Assembly: GCF_001293525.1 (NCBI RefSeq)
Contig: NZ_BBYR01000011.1
Location: forward strand, 52,956 to 116,955
DNA length: 64,000 nucleotides
Direction of reading: 5' to 3'
Origin: Pseudideonella sakaiensis
GTDB taxonomy: Bacteria > Pseudomonadota > Gammaproteobacteria > Burkholderiales > Burkholderiaceae_C
Shown: positions 8,404 to 18,187 of the stretch, piece by piece
Layout of the letters: the number at the start of each line of letters is the position of its first letter
How positions within the stretch are numbered: the stretch's first letter is position 1
Position numbers and translations under genes: made by a program
Notes under the pieces: model-generated
The model's input: the letters and a program-made list of their open reading frames with translations, nothing else
Databases searched by the model: none
What the model was told of the DNA's origin: nothing

Positions 8404-9072
8404 TCAGTGCAGGCCGGCGATGTAGTCGGCCAACGCCTTGATCTCGCGGTCGTTCAGCTTCGCGGCAACGGCGGTCATGATCGCGTTGTTCTTGCGCACG
8501 CCGTCGCGGAAGGCGGTCAGCTGCGCGGCGGTGTAGTCGGCATGCTGGCCGCCCAGGCGCGGGTTCTGCGCCGGGATGCCGGCGCCGTTCGGGCTGTGGC
8601 AGCCGGCGCAGGCGGGCACCGCCCGGTCGGCGATACCGCCGCGGTAGATCTTCTCGCCCAGCGCGACCAGCGTCTTGTCCTTCGCGAAGCCGGGCTTGGC
8701 CTGCTTGCCCGCAAAGAACGCCGCCACGTTGCGCATGTCGTCCTCGGTCAGCGTCGCGGCCATGCCTTGCATGATCGCGTTGGCCCGCTTGCCGGACTTG
8801 AACTCGGCCAGCTGCTTGGCGAGGTACTCGGGGTGCTGGCCTTGCAGGATCGGGTTGGCCGGGCTGCCGCGCGAGCCGTCGGCCGTGTGGCAGCCGAGGC
8901 AGGCGGCGGCCTTTTCCTGGCCCTTGGCGGCGTCGGCCTTGGGCAGCGCCGCCGCGCCTTCGGCGTGGGCCCACGACGCGAGCGCCGCCAGCGCGAAGGC
9001 TGCACCGAAGCGCACCATCGACGTGCGCAGCGGACGGGACGAACGATGGGACGGGCGGGCGGAAGGCATCAT
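8404..9072 (-). CDS. Di-haem cytochrome c, c4-like
   Basis: A 222-residue exported cytochrome with two CxxCH haem sites, CLGCH at residues 58-62 and CAGCH at 155-159. They lie in two similar halves that both contain a GxHPxYLAxQL-type or GQHADYTAAQL stretch and a C-terminal axial-Met region (IMQGMAATL, IMTAVAAKL). This two-domain layout is typical of cytochrome c4, a periplasmic electron carrier to terminal oxidases. A signal peptide ends near AHAEG (residue 38). ATG codons at 9072, 9069 and 9018 are all possible starts; the last gives the most compact signal peptide. It is divergent from engB. Confidence 0.88.
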   Translation of the reverse strand: MMPSARPSHRSSRPLRTSMVRFGAAFALAALASWAHAEGAAALPKADAAKGQEKAAACLGCHTADGSRGSPANPILQGQHPEYLAKQLAEFKSGKRANAIMQGMAATLTEDDMRNVAAFFAGKQAKPGFAKDKTLVALGEKIYRGGIADRAVPACAGCHSPNGAGIPAQNPRLGGQHADYTAAQLTAFRDGVRKNNAIMTAVAAKLNDREIKALADYIAGLH

Positions 9073-9145
9073 CGAAGCGGAACCGGTTGTTGTCGCGATG
9101 GAGATCGCATCTGCCGGGAACGGCAGCGGTCAAACCCGAAGATTT

Positions 9146-9151
9146 TACAAT
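9146..9151 (+). promoter_or_regulatory. -10-like element upstream of engB
   Basis: TACAAT (five of six consensus) lies 45 bases upstream of the engB start in the divergent region with the cytochrome c gene. No good -35 is seen at 16-18 bases, so this is a weak call. Confidence 0.35.
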
Positions 9152-9195
9152 GCTCCAAGGCCCGAGCCGACCGTGCCGACACTTCCGAGGGCCCG

Positions 9196-9939
9196 ATGAC
9201 CGTTTCACATCCCGCGCCGGCTCGCGCCGCCGCCGCACCGCCCGCCACCACGGGCGCCCCGACCCCGCCCGCCACGCCGGAGCAGCGTGCGCTGGCCTGG
9301 GCGCACACGGCGCGCTTCCTGACCACCGCCAGCCAGCTCGACCAGCTGCCCGCCACCGAGCTGCCGGAGTTCGCCTTCGTGGGACGCTCCAATGCCGGCA
9401 AGAGCACCGCGATCAACACGCTGACCCAGCAGGGCCGGTTGGCCTTCGCGTCGAAGACGCCCGGCCGCACCCAGCACATCAACCTGTTCGAGCTCGGGCC
9501 GCGCGACGCGCCGAACGCGCTGATCGCCGACCTGCCGGGCTACGGCTATGCGGCCGTCGCGCGCGGCGCCAAGCTGCGCTGGCAGCAGGTGATGGCCGAC
9601 TACCTCGCGGTGCGCCGCAACCTGGAGGCGGTCGTGCTGATGGTCGATGCCCGCCATGGCTTCACCGACCTCGACCTGCGCCTGCTGGACTTCGTCGCGC
9701 CTCGGCTGGCCAACGGCGCGGTGCGCCTGCTGGTGCTGCTGACCAAGGCCGACAAGCTGAACCAGCGCGAGGCCGCGCAGGCGCTGGACGCGGCCCAGGC
9801 CGTGCTCGCCGAGCGCGCGACCGAGTCCTCCGACCTGTCGGTCTGCCTGTTCTCGGCGCTCAAGCGTCGCGGGGTCGGCGATGCGGCGTCGCTGCTGCAC
9901 GGCTGGGTCCCGGGGCTCGCGGCGCCCGCGGCGGCCTGA
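9196..9939 (+). CDS. engB: EngB (YihA) ribosome-biogenesis GTP-binding protein
   Basis: A 247-residue TRAFAC GTPase required for large ribosomal subunit assembly. The G1 motif GRSNAGKST is at residues 63-71, the switch region has TPGRTQHINLF, G3 is DLPGYGY and G4 is TKADK. The first 28 residues are an Ala/Pro/Thr-rich extension not usual for the family; since ATG 9196 is the first ATG in this frame after the divergent promoter region, the extension may be genuine. Transcription is divergent from the cytochrome c gene, a pairing seen often in betaproteobacteria. Confidence 0.95.
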   Translation: MTVSHPAPARAAAAPPATTGAPTPPATPEQRALAWAHTARFLTTASQLDQLPATELPEFAFVGRSNAGKSTAINTLTQQGRLAFASKTPGRTQHINLFELGPRDAPNALIADLPGYGYAAVARGAKLRWQQVMADYLAVRRNLEAVVLMVDARHGFTDLDLRLLDFVAPRLANGAVRLLVLLTKADKLNQREAAQALDAAQAVLAERATESSDLSVCLFSALKRRGVGDAASLLHGWVPGLAAPAAA

Positions 9940-9960
9940 CGCGCCGGGAAGGGGTCAGCG

Positions 9961-10893
9961 ATGACCGAGATCGAGACCTTCGACGTGGCGCTGCCGCACG
10001 GCATCCGCCTCGCCTGTCGCGCCGCCGGCGATCCGCAGGCGCCGTGCATCCTGCTGCTGCACGGCTTCCCGGAGGCCGCGTTCGTCTGGGACGATTGTCT
10101 GCGCCGGCTGGGCGGCCGCTACCGGCTGGTCGCGCCGAACCTGCGCGGCTACGCCGGCTCCTCCGCGCCACCCGAGGTGGCCGCCTACCGCCCGAAGCAC
10201 CTGGTGGCCGACCTGGTGGCGCTGATCGAGGCCCTCGGCGGCCCGCTGCGGCTGCTGGTGGCCCACGACTGGGGCGGCGCGGTGGCCTGGAACCTGGCGG
10301 CGGCGCATCCGGCGCTGATGGAGCGGCTGCTCATCATCAACTCGCCGCACCCCGCGACCTTCCTGCGCGAGCTGCGCGACGACCCCGCGCAGGCGGCCGC
10401 GAGCGCCTACATGAACTTCCTGGCCCGGCCGGATGCCGCCGCGCTGCTCGCGGCCGACGACTTCCGCCGGCTGTGGACCTTCTTCACCGCGATGGGTGCC
10501 GACGACCCGGCCCACCCGGGCGGCGGCTGGCTGGACGAGGCCACGCGGGAGCGCTACCGCGCGGTCTGGCGCCAGGGACTGGACGGCGCGCTGAACTACT
10601 ACCGGGCATCGCCGTTGCGGCCGGCCGATCCGCGCGCCGCGGCCGATCCGGTCGCTGCGCGCCAGCCGCTGGCGACCTTGCAACTGCCCGACGAGGCCGT
10701 GACGGTGCGGGTGCCGACGCGGGTGCTCTGGGCCGATGGCGACACGGCGCTGCTGCCCGGCCTGTTGCGCGGGCTCGAGGCCTGGGTGCCCGAGCTGCGG
10801 GTCGAGCGCGTTCCCGGGGCGACGCACTGGATCGTGCACGAGCAGCCGGAGCGGGTCGCGCGGGCGATCGCCGACGCGGCCGAGGGCCGCTGA
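9961..10893 (+). CDS. Alpha/beta hydrolase, epoxide hydrolase-like
   Basis: A 310-residue alpha/beta-fold hydrolase. The oxyanion HGFPE motif is at residues 34-38. The nucleophile elbow is VAHDWGGAVAW with Asp103 as nucleophile, the pattern of epoxide hydrolases and haloalkane dehalogenases rather than the Ser of esterases. The general-base His is His289 in GATHWIVHE. A cap region lies between about residues 130 and 230. It follows engB by 21 bases and may be co-transcribed. The substrate cannot be named from sequence. Confidence 0.85.
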   Translation: MTEIETFDVALPHGIRLACRAAGDPQAPCILLLHGFPEAAFVWDDCLRRLGGRYRLVAPNLRGYAGSSAPPEVAAYRPKHLVADLVALIEALGGPLRLLVAHDWGGAVAWNLAAAHPALMERLLIINSPHPATFLRELRDDPAQAAASAYMNFLARPDAAALLAADDFRRLWTFFTAMGADDPAHPGGGWLDEATRERYRAVWRQGLDGALNYYRASPLRPADPRAAADPVAARQPLATLQLPDEAVTVRVPTRVLWADGDTALLPGLLRGLEAWVPELRVERVPGATHWIVHEQPERVARAIADAAEGR

Positions 10894-10973
10894 GGGACGG
10901 CCGGGCCGGGCCGGGCCCGCCCCCGCCGCCGGGCATGATGGGCTGCCCGGCTCGTTCCGGTGGTGGCCGCCAT

Positions 10974-11008
10974 GAGAAAAGGGGCTGCAGCTTGCGCTGC
11001 AGCCCCTT
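10974..11008 (-). terminator. Rho-independent terminator of groESL
   Basis: A perfect 13-bp stem at 10979-10991 and 10996-11008 with a 4-base loop. On the minus strand it is followed by a short T-run (CCCCTTTTCTC). It lies 70 bases beyond the groEL stop and should end the groES-groEL transcript. Confidence 0.85.
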
Positions 11009-11077
11009 CGTGTTTCGGGCCGACCGGCCCGTCGCCGGGCCGGCAGCGGACGCGGCCAGGGCCGCGTCCGGCGGACA

Positions 11078-12769
<1,692 letters not shown>

Positions 12770-13060
12770 TTACTTCTCGACCACGGCGAAGAGGTCTTCC
12801 TCGCGCATCACCAGCAGTTCGTCGCCATCGACCTTGACGGTCTGGCCGCTGTACTTGCCGAACAGCACGCGGTCGCCGACCTTGATGTTCAGGGCCACGA
12901 AGTCGCCCTTGTCGTTGCGCTTGCCCGGGCCGACGGCCAGGACTTCACCCTGGTCCGGCTTCTCGGCCGCGTTGTCCGGGATCACGATGCCCGAGGCGGT
13001 CTTGGTTTCCTGTTCCAGGCGCTTGACGATCACGCGATCGTGCAACGGACGAAGTTTCAT
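12770..13060 (-). CDS. groES: GroES co-chaperonin, 10 kDa
   Basis: A 96-residue GroES. It starts [18 protein letters not shown], has the mobile loop around [18 protein letters not shown] that contacts GroEL, and the [18 protein letters not shown] core. An in-frame ATG two codons upstream (13066) exists, but AGGAGA lies at the right distance for 13060 and relatives start at MKLRPLHDR. It is first in the groESL operon. Confidence 0.98.
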   Translation of the reverse strand: MKLRPLHDRVIVKRLEQETKTASGIVIPDNAAEKPDQGEVLAVGPGKRNDKGDFVALNIKVGDRVLFGKYSGQTVKVDGDELLVMREEDLFAVVEK

Positions 13061-13153
13061 GAGCACATCTCCTAGAGAGTTCGTTCGAACCGGGCGGACC
13101 TGCCGGCACGGCGGGCCGCGAAGGGAGGCGCGGTCTGGCCGCCCCGTCTGTCG

Positions 13154-13180
13154 TTAGCACTCAAGCTCGTCGAGTGCTAG
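13154..13180 (-). promoter_or_regulatory. CIRCE operator (HrcA binding site)
   Basis: The inverted repeat TTAGCACTC - 9 bases - GAGTGCTAG matches the CIRCE consensus at 17 of 18 arm positions. It lies immediately downstream of the groESL -10 element. HrcA repression relieved by heat shock is expected. hrcA itself is not in the window. Confidence 0.95.
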
Positions 13181-13187
13181 CAACCGA

Positions 13188-13215
13188 ATTATAGGGGCCG
13201 GATGCGGCAGATCAA
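13188..13215 (-). promoter_or_regulatory. Sigma-70 promoter of groESL
   Basis: Reading on the minus strand, TTGATC (13215-13210) and a perfect TATAAT (13193-13188) are 16 bases apart. The predicted start site falls inside the CIRCE operator, so HrcA bound there would block initiation. Confidence 0.8.
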
Positions 13216-13378
13216 GAGGCCCCTGGTGCGGGCCGGGCAGCATCCGGGGTGTCGCCCGTCGGCCGGCTTCATTCCCGTGCAGATATAAGAAGCTGACCTT
13301 TCTGCCCTTCGCCGAGCGAAGGCGGGCTGGCATGATGTCGGGCTTCGCCGACGATTCCTGCGTCCTCCGGTCATCCCC

Positions 13379-14152
13379 ATGAGTGCCTTCCTCGAGGAAC
13401 GGGTGCTGAGCGTCCACCACTGGACCGAGCGCCTCTTCACCTTCACCACCACCCGCGACCCGGCGCTGCGCTTCCGCAACGGCCACTTCACGATGATCGG
13501 GCTGCGCGTCGACGGCAAGCCGCTGCTGCGCGCATACAGCATCGTCAGCGCCAACTACGAGGAGCACCTCGAGTTCCTCAGCATCAAGGTGCCGGACGGC
13601 CCGTTGACCTCGCGGCTGCAGCACATCCAGGTCGGCGATTCGATCATCGTCGGCCGCAAGCCGACCGGCACGCTGGTGATCGACTACCTGCTGCCCGGCA
13701 AGCGCCTGTACCTGCTGTCGACCGGCACCGGCCTGGCGCCGTTCATGAGCATCATCCGGGACCCGGAGACCTACGAGAAGTTCGAGCAGGTGGTGCTGGT
13801 GCACGGCGTGCGCCAGGTCGATGAGCTGGCCTACCACGAGCTGCTGACCGAACACCTGCCGGCCCACGAACTGATCGGCGACCTGGTGCGCAGCCAGCTG
13901 CTGTACTACCCCACCGTCACGCGCGAGAACTACGTGCACATGGGGCGCATCACCGAGCTGATCGAGACGGGGCGGATCTTCAGCGACCTCGGCCTGCCGG
14001 CGATCGACCCGGCAGCCGACCGGGTGATGATCTGCGGCAGCCCCTCGATGCTGCGCGACCTGAAGGGCATGCTGGAGCTGCGCGGTTTCAAGGAGGGCAA
14101 CACCTCCACCCCCGGCGATTTCGTGATCGAGCGGGCGTTCGCGGAGCAGTGA
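13379..14152 (+). CDS. fpr: Ferredoxin/flavodoxin--NADP+ reductase
   Basis: A 257-residue FAD enzyme that exchanges electrons between NADPH and ferredoxin or flavodoxin. The FAD-binding RAYS motif is at residues 51-54. The NADP-binding stretches LLSTGTGLAPFMSI (near 113-126) and MICGSPSMLRDLKGML follow. The C-terminus FVIERAFAEQ resembles the FxxExAF(V/W)xx end of subclass I bacterial FPRs. The whole family length is present. A TATAAG sequence at 13284-13289 could be part of its promoter but has no matching -35. Confidence 0.95.
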   Translation: MSAFLEERVLSVHHWTERLFTFTTTRDPALRFRNGHFTMIGLRVDGKPLLRAYSIVSANYEEHLEFLSIKVPDGPLTSRLQHIQVGDSIIVGRKPTGTLVIDYLLPGKRLYLLSTGTGLAPFMSIIRDPETYEKFEQVVLVHGVRQVDELAYHELLTEHLPAHELIGDLVRSQLLYYPTVTRENYVHMGRITELIETGRIFSDLGLPAIDPAADRVMICGSPSMLRDLKGMLELRGFKEGNTSTPGDFVIERAFAEQ

Positions 14153-14219
14153 GCCAGAGCAGGGCGCCCGGCGGCGTCCGCTGCGCCGTGGCGCCCGCGA
14201 CCGCCCGCGCCACCGGACC

Positions 14220-14438
14220 TCAGGTTGCGGTGTCGTCGTCGGCTGGGGCGCCGCCGGGCCCGGCCGGGCTGCCCGAGAGCCGGAAGCGCTCCGCGGCCCA
14301 GTCGCCGAGGTCGCTGCCCTTGCAGCGTGCACTGCAGAACGGCCGCCAGGGGTTGTCGGCCGCATAGCGGGCCGGCTGCCCGCAGCCTGGGCAGCGCACC
14401 TCGCGCGGGTGCAGGGCGTCGGTCGGCGAGCGGGTCAT
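14220..14438 (-). CDS. yacG: DNA gyrase inhibitor YacG
   Basis: A 72-residue zinc protein. Four cysteines (Cys16, Cys19, Cys35, Cys39) in CPGC and CSARC form the zinc knuckle, and [23 protein letters not shown] is the family signature. YacG binds GyrB and inhibits gyrase in E. coli. The gene lies 105 bases after zapD on the same strand. It converges on fpr. Confidence 0.95.
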   Translation of the reverse strand: MTRSPTDALHPREVRCPGCGQPARYAADNPWRPFCSARCKGSDLGDWAAERFRLSGSPAGPGGAPADDDTAT

Positions 14439-14543
14439 GGTCGGTGCCTCACGCGTTCGGTCCGGAGGGGAACACGCGGGGCCGTCCGACGTGGTCGCAT
14501 CCCCCGCGGGGGAGCTGGCACGACGCGACAGCTCGGGTGGCGA

Positions 14544-15302
14544 TCACGACCCGCACAGCGCCAGCTCGAACGGCATGTCCTCCTGGCTGGCCCGCAGCCG
14601 TCCTTCCCCGTCCTGCCGCATCCAGCGCACCGACACCAGCAGCCGGTGCACGGTGATCTCGGGAATCAGCCCGAGCGACGGATCGACCCGCAGCCGCAGC
14701 AGGTGGTAGCTGCGCCCGGCGGGCAGGCTCTGCTGGAAGTGCCCGGCGCTCGCGACCACCTTGTGCGGTGCACCGCTGTCGCGCACCAGCCCGAGCAGCA
14801 GGCTGACCGCCTCGGCCAGCGGCATCAGCGACGCCGTCCACTGCAGCAGGTCGTTGCGGCGCTTTGCGCCGTCGTGCTGCTGCCAGGCGTAATAGGCCGG
14901 CAGGTCGAACTCGCAGGTGCCGCCGGGAATGCTGACGCGGCTGCGGATACCCATCAACCATTCGTTCGACGTCAGCGCCTGGCCGGCCTTGCCGGCGGCC
15001 TGGTTCAGCCCGTCGTAGGCGTGGTCGACCCGGCCGATGACCTCGTCCAGCGCGCGCTCCGAGATCGACGGGTTGCCGCGGTAGCCGTTGAACTGGGTCC
15101 GGCAGCGCTCGAGCTCCTTCAGCACGTCCGACTTCAGGTCCGCCCGCGAGGCCACGTCCATGATCTCGAACAGCGTGACGAGCGCGAAATGGTGGTCCAC
15201 CGGCGCCTCGCGGCCCATCAACTGGCCGAGCCGATCGAACAGGTGCTCGACCCGCAGCATCGTGCGGATGCTTTCGTTGAACGGGTATTCGTAGCGTACC
15301 AA
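14544..15302 (-). CDS. zapD: Cell division protein ZapD
   Basis: A 252-residue member of the ZapD family, a cytoplasmic FtsZ bundling factor at the division ring. It starts VRYEYPFNESIRTMLRVEHLF after Met1, and has the conserved LFEIMDVASRADLKSDVLKELERQ-like stretch with GNP.IS, plus SRVSIPGGTCEFDLPAYYAWQ. Length agrees with the family. It lies between coaE and yacG, the usual order in proteobacteria. Confidence 0.96.
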   Translation of the reverse strand: MVRYEYPFNESIRTMLRVEHLFDRLGQLMGREAPVDHHFALVTLFEIMDVASRADLKSDVLKELERCRTQFNGYRGNPSISERALDEVIGRVDHAYDGLNQAAGKAGQALTSNEWLMGIRSRVSIPGGTCEFDLPAYYAWQQHDGAKRRNDLLQWTASLMPLAEAVSLLLGLVRDSGAPHKVVASAGHFQQSLPAGRSYHLLRLRVDPSLGLIPEITVHRLLVSVRWMRQDGEGRLRASQEDMPFELALCGS

Positions 15303-15408
15303 GGCGGCGGGTCCTCACGGGTCACGGCAGCCGGCGGGGCCGGCTGGCGTCGATTGTTTCACAGGGCGCCGGCCGCGGGGCCCTTGCGGCTCGCCCGGTC
15401 GCCCGTCG

Positions 15409-16029
15409 TCAGCCTGTCGTCGTGGCGCTGCCGGCCGGCTGGAGCTGCCGCCACAGGTGGTCGACCTCGGCCGCGAGTGCGTCGAGGCTCAGGCCCTCGT
15501 TCACGATCACCGCGTCGGCGGCCGCCCTGCGTGCCGCGCGGCTGGCCTGGCGGGCGATGACGGCCTGCACCGTCGACGCATCCCATCCGGACCGTGCGAC
15601 CACGCGGGCGACCTGGGTTGCCGGCGTGCAGTCGACCACCCAGACCCGATCGACCCGGCCGCGCCAGTGCGCGGACTCGACCAGCAACGGCACGTCGTAG
15701 ACGCAGACCGGGTGGCGTCCTGCCGCGGCCTCGCGCGCCACCTGCTCCCCGATCATCGGGTGCAGGATGGCCTCCAGCCGCTCCTTCGCGCCGGGCTCGC
15801 CGAAGGCGCGCTCGCGCATCCAGGCCCGGTCCAGCGCGCCGTCGGCGCCGATCGCGGCCGGACCGAAGGCGGCCCGCAGCGCGTCGATCGCCGCCCCGCC
15901 CGGCGCGGTCAGCGCGCGGGCGATCGCATCGGTGTCGACCACCGTCGCGCCATGGCCGGCCAGGCGCCGCGCCACGGTGCTCTTGCCGCTGCCGATGCCG
16001 CCGGTGAGGCCGATGCGCCAGAGGGTCAC
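15409..16029 (-). CDS. coaE: Dephospho-CoA kinase
   Basis: A 206-residue kinase for the last step of coenzyme A synthesis. The P-loop [12 protein letters not shown] is at residues 7-18, followed by [15 protein letters not shown] and the HPMI and [10 protein letters not shown] motifs. The GTG at 16029 is the only start that gives the standard N-terminus ([11 protein letters not shown]). It begins 5 bases after the pilD stop, so it is likely transcribed with pilBCD, an arrangement common in beta- and gammaproteobacteria. Confidence 0.97.
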   Translation of the reverse strand: MTLWRIGLTGGIGSGKSTVARRLAGHGATVVDTDAIARALTAPGGAAIDALRAAFGPAAIGADGALDRAWMRERAFGEPGAKERLEAILHPMIGEQVAREAAAGRHPVCVYDVPLLVESAHWRGRVDRVWVVDCTPATQVARVVARSGWDASTVQAVIARQASRAARRAAADAVIVNEGLSLDALAAEVDHLWRQLQPAGSATTTG

Positions 16030-16034
16030 GGGCC

Positions 16035-16922
16035 TCAGGACCAGCCCAGCCAGTCCAGCACCCGCGGCGGGCCGGCCAGCATCACCGCGATGCCGGCCAG
16101 CGCGAGGAAAGGGCCGAAGGGCACGTAGCGGCCCTCGCGCAGGCTGTCGCCCACCTTCATCAGGATCCCGACGAAGGCGCCGATCACCGACGCGGCGAGC
16201 ACGATGGGCACGATCATCGCGGGGCCGAGCCAGGCGCCGAGCGCGGCCAGCAGCTTGAAGTCGCCATGGCCCATGCCTTCCTTGCCGGTCAGCAGCTTGA
16301 AGCCCCAGTACACCGTCCACAGCGACAGGTAGCCTGCGACGGCTCCCCACACGGCGCTGGCGAGCGGCAGGGTCCAGCCGGCCAGCGCGGCCAGCAGGCC
16401 GCCCCAGAGCAGCGGCAGCGTGAGGTCGTCGGGCAGCAGCGTGGTGTCCCAGTCGATCCCGGCCAGCGCCAGCAGCACCGCGACGAAGGCGCACCAGGCC
16501 AACGCGACGGGCTGGCCGCCGAAGCGCCAGGCCACTGCCGCGAACAGCAGGCCGCAGGCCGCCTCGACCAGCGGGTAGCGCAGCGAGATCGGCGCGCGGC
16601 AGGCCGCACAGCGCCCGCGCAGCACGAGCCAGCCGATCAGCGGCAGGTTGTGCTGCCAGCGGATCGGTGTGCGGCAGGCGGGGCAGCGCGAGCGCGGGCG
16701 GGCCAGCCCTTCGCCTTCATCGGCCGGGTCGGTGCCTGCCGCCGCGGCGCCCAGGCCGAGCAGTTCGGCGCTCTCGCGCCGCCATTGGCGCTCCAGGCGG
16801 CGCGGCAGGCGGTGGATGACGACATTCAGGAAGCTGCCGACGCACAGGCCCACGAGGCCGAGGCCCCAGGGCGTCGTCAGCAGGGCCAGCGCGGCGTCGA
16901 ATCCCGCGGCCGCCCCGCTCAC
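16035..16922 (-). CDS. pilD: Type IV prepilin leader peptidase / N-methyltransferase PilD
   Basis: A 295-residue bifunctional aspartyl protease of the inner membrane that cleaves and methylates type IV pilins and pseudopilins. Two CxxC pairs (Cys80/83, Cys105/108) form the cytoplasmic zinc-binding methylase domain. The catalytic aspartates are Asp157 in [11 protein letters not shown] and Asp221 in [14 protein letters not shown]. About seven membrane segments are visible. The GTG start at 16922 overlaps the pilC stop by 4 bases. Confidence 0.96.
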   Translation of the reverse strand: MSGAAAGFDAALALLTTPWGLGLVGLCVGSFLNVVIHRLPRRLERQWRRESAELLGLGAAAAGTDPADEGEGLARPRSRCPACRTPIRWQHNLPLIGWLVLRGRCAACRAPISLRYPLVEAACGLLFAAVAWRFGGQPVALAWCAFVAVLLALAGIDWDTTLLPDDLTLPLLWGGLLAALAGWTLPLASAVWGAVAGYLSLWTVYWGFKLLTGKEGMGHGDFKLLAALGAWLGPAMIVPIVLAASVIGAFVGILMKVGDSLREGRYVPFGPFLALAGIAVMLAGPPRVLDWLGWS

Positions 16923-18139
16923 ACCACCTGGCCCAGCTTGAAGATCGGCAGGTACATCGCGACCACGATGCCACCGATCAGCGTGCCGAGGATCACGATG
17001 ATGAAGGGCTCCATCAGGCTCGACAGCCCCTTCACGGCCTCGTCGACCTCGTCCTCGTAGAACTCGGCCGCCTTGCTCAGCATCTGGTCGATCGCGCCGG
17101 ACTCCTCGCCGATCGCGCACATCTGCAGCACCATGTTCGGGAACACGCCGGTGGTCTGCATCGAGGTGGTCAGCGCGGCGCCGGTGGCGACGTCGCGCTG
17201 GATCTTCTCGGTCGCCTCGGCGAAGACGGCATTGCCGGAGGCGCCGCCCACCGAGTCGAGTGCCTCCACCAGCGGCACGCCGGCGGCGAACATCGTCGAC
17301 AGCGTGCGCGTCCAGCGCGCGACGGCGGACTTGTTGACCAGGTCACCGAAGACGGGGACGCGCAGCAGCAGGCGGTCCATCGCCTTCTGCATCTTCTCGG
17401 AGCGCTTCCACGACTGCATGAAGAAGTACACGCCGCCGCCCAGGAAGCCGAAGATCGCCCACCAGTACGAGACGAAGAACTCCGACATCGCGATGACGAT
17501 CAGCGTCGGCGTGGGCAGGTCGGCGCCGAAGGACGAGAACACGTCCTTGAAGGCCGGGATCACGAAGATCATGATCACCGACAGCACGATGAAGGCGACC
17601 ACCAGCACCGCGATCGGGTAGATCAGCGCCGACTTGATCTTGTTCTTGATCGCCATCGTCTTCTCCTGGTAGATGGCCAGGCGATCGAGCAGCGTCTCCA
17701 GGATACCGCCGGCCTCGCCGGCTTCCACCAGGTTGCAGTACAGGGCGTCGAAGTAGAGCGGGTGCTTGCGGAAGGCCGCCGACAGGCTGGTGCCGGTCTC
17801 GACGTCGCTGCGGATGTCGTTCAGCAGGCGGGTCAGCTTCGGGTTGGTGCTGCCGCGCGCGACGATGTCGAAGGACTGGATCAGCGGGACGCCGGCGCGC
17901 ATCATCGTCGACAGCTGCCGCGTGAAGATCGCGATGTCCTTCTGCTTGATCGCACGCCCGCCGCTCATGCGGCGCTTCTTCATCTTCGTGACCAGGATGC
18001 CCTGGCGGCGCAGGCTGGCGCTGACCACGGCCTCGCCGCCGGCGCGCATCTCGCCGCGCACGACCTTGCCGTTCTTGTCCTTGCCTTCCCACTCGAAGAC
18101 GATCTCTTTGATGTTGCGTGCGGCTGCTGCAGTCGCCAT
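16919..18139 (-). CDS. pilC: Type IV pilus inner-membrane platform protein PilC
   Basis: A 406-residue member of the GspF/PilC family. Two homologous T2SF domains (about residues 75-195 and 278-400) each begin FTRQLSTMMRAGVPL or WTRTLSTMFAAGVPL, with membrane helices ALIYPIAVLVVAFIVLSVIMIFV and a C-terminal PFIIVILGTLIGGIVVAMYLPIF. PilC anchors the assembly ATPase to the membrane. It lies 48 bases after pilB and overlaps pilD. Confidence 0.97.
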   Translation of the reverse strand: MATAAAARNIKEIVFEWEGKDKNGKVVRGEMRAGGEAVVSASLRRQGILVTKMKKRRMSGGRAIKQKDIAIFTRQLSTMMRAGVPLIQSFDIVARGSTNPKLTRLLNDIRSDVETGTSLSAAFRKHPLYFDALYCNLVEAGEAGGILETLLDRLAIYQEKTMAIKNKIKSALIYPIAVLVVAFIVLSVIMIFVIPAFKDVFSSFGADLPTPTLIVIAMSEFFVSYWWAIFGFLGGGVYFFMQSWKRSEKMQKAMDRLLLRVPVFGDLVNKSAVARWTRTLSTMFAAGVPLVEALDSVGGASGNAVFAEATEKIQRDVATGAALTTSMQTTGVFPNMVLQMCAIGEESGAIDQMLSKAAEFYEDEVDEAVKGLSSLMEPFIIVILGTLIGGIVVAMYLPIFKLGQVV

Positions 18140-18187
18140 GGTCGTCCGTCCGTCAGCGTGCTTGCGGTGGCCCCGATTGTCGGGGCA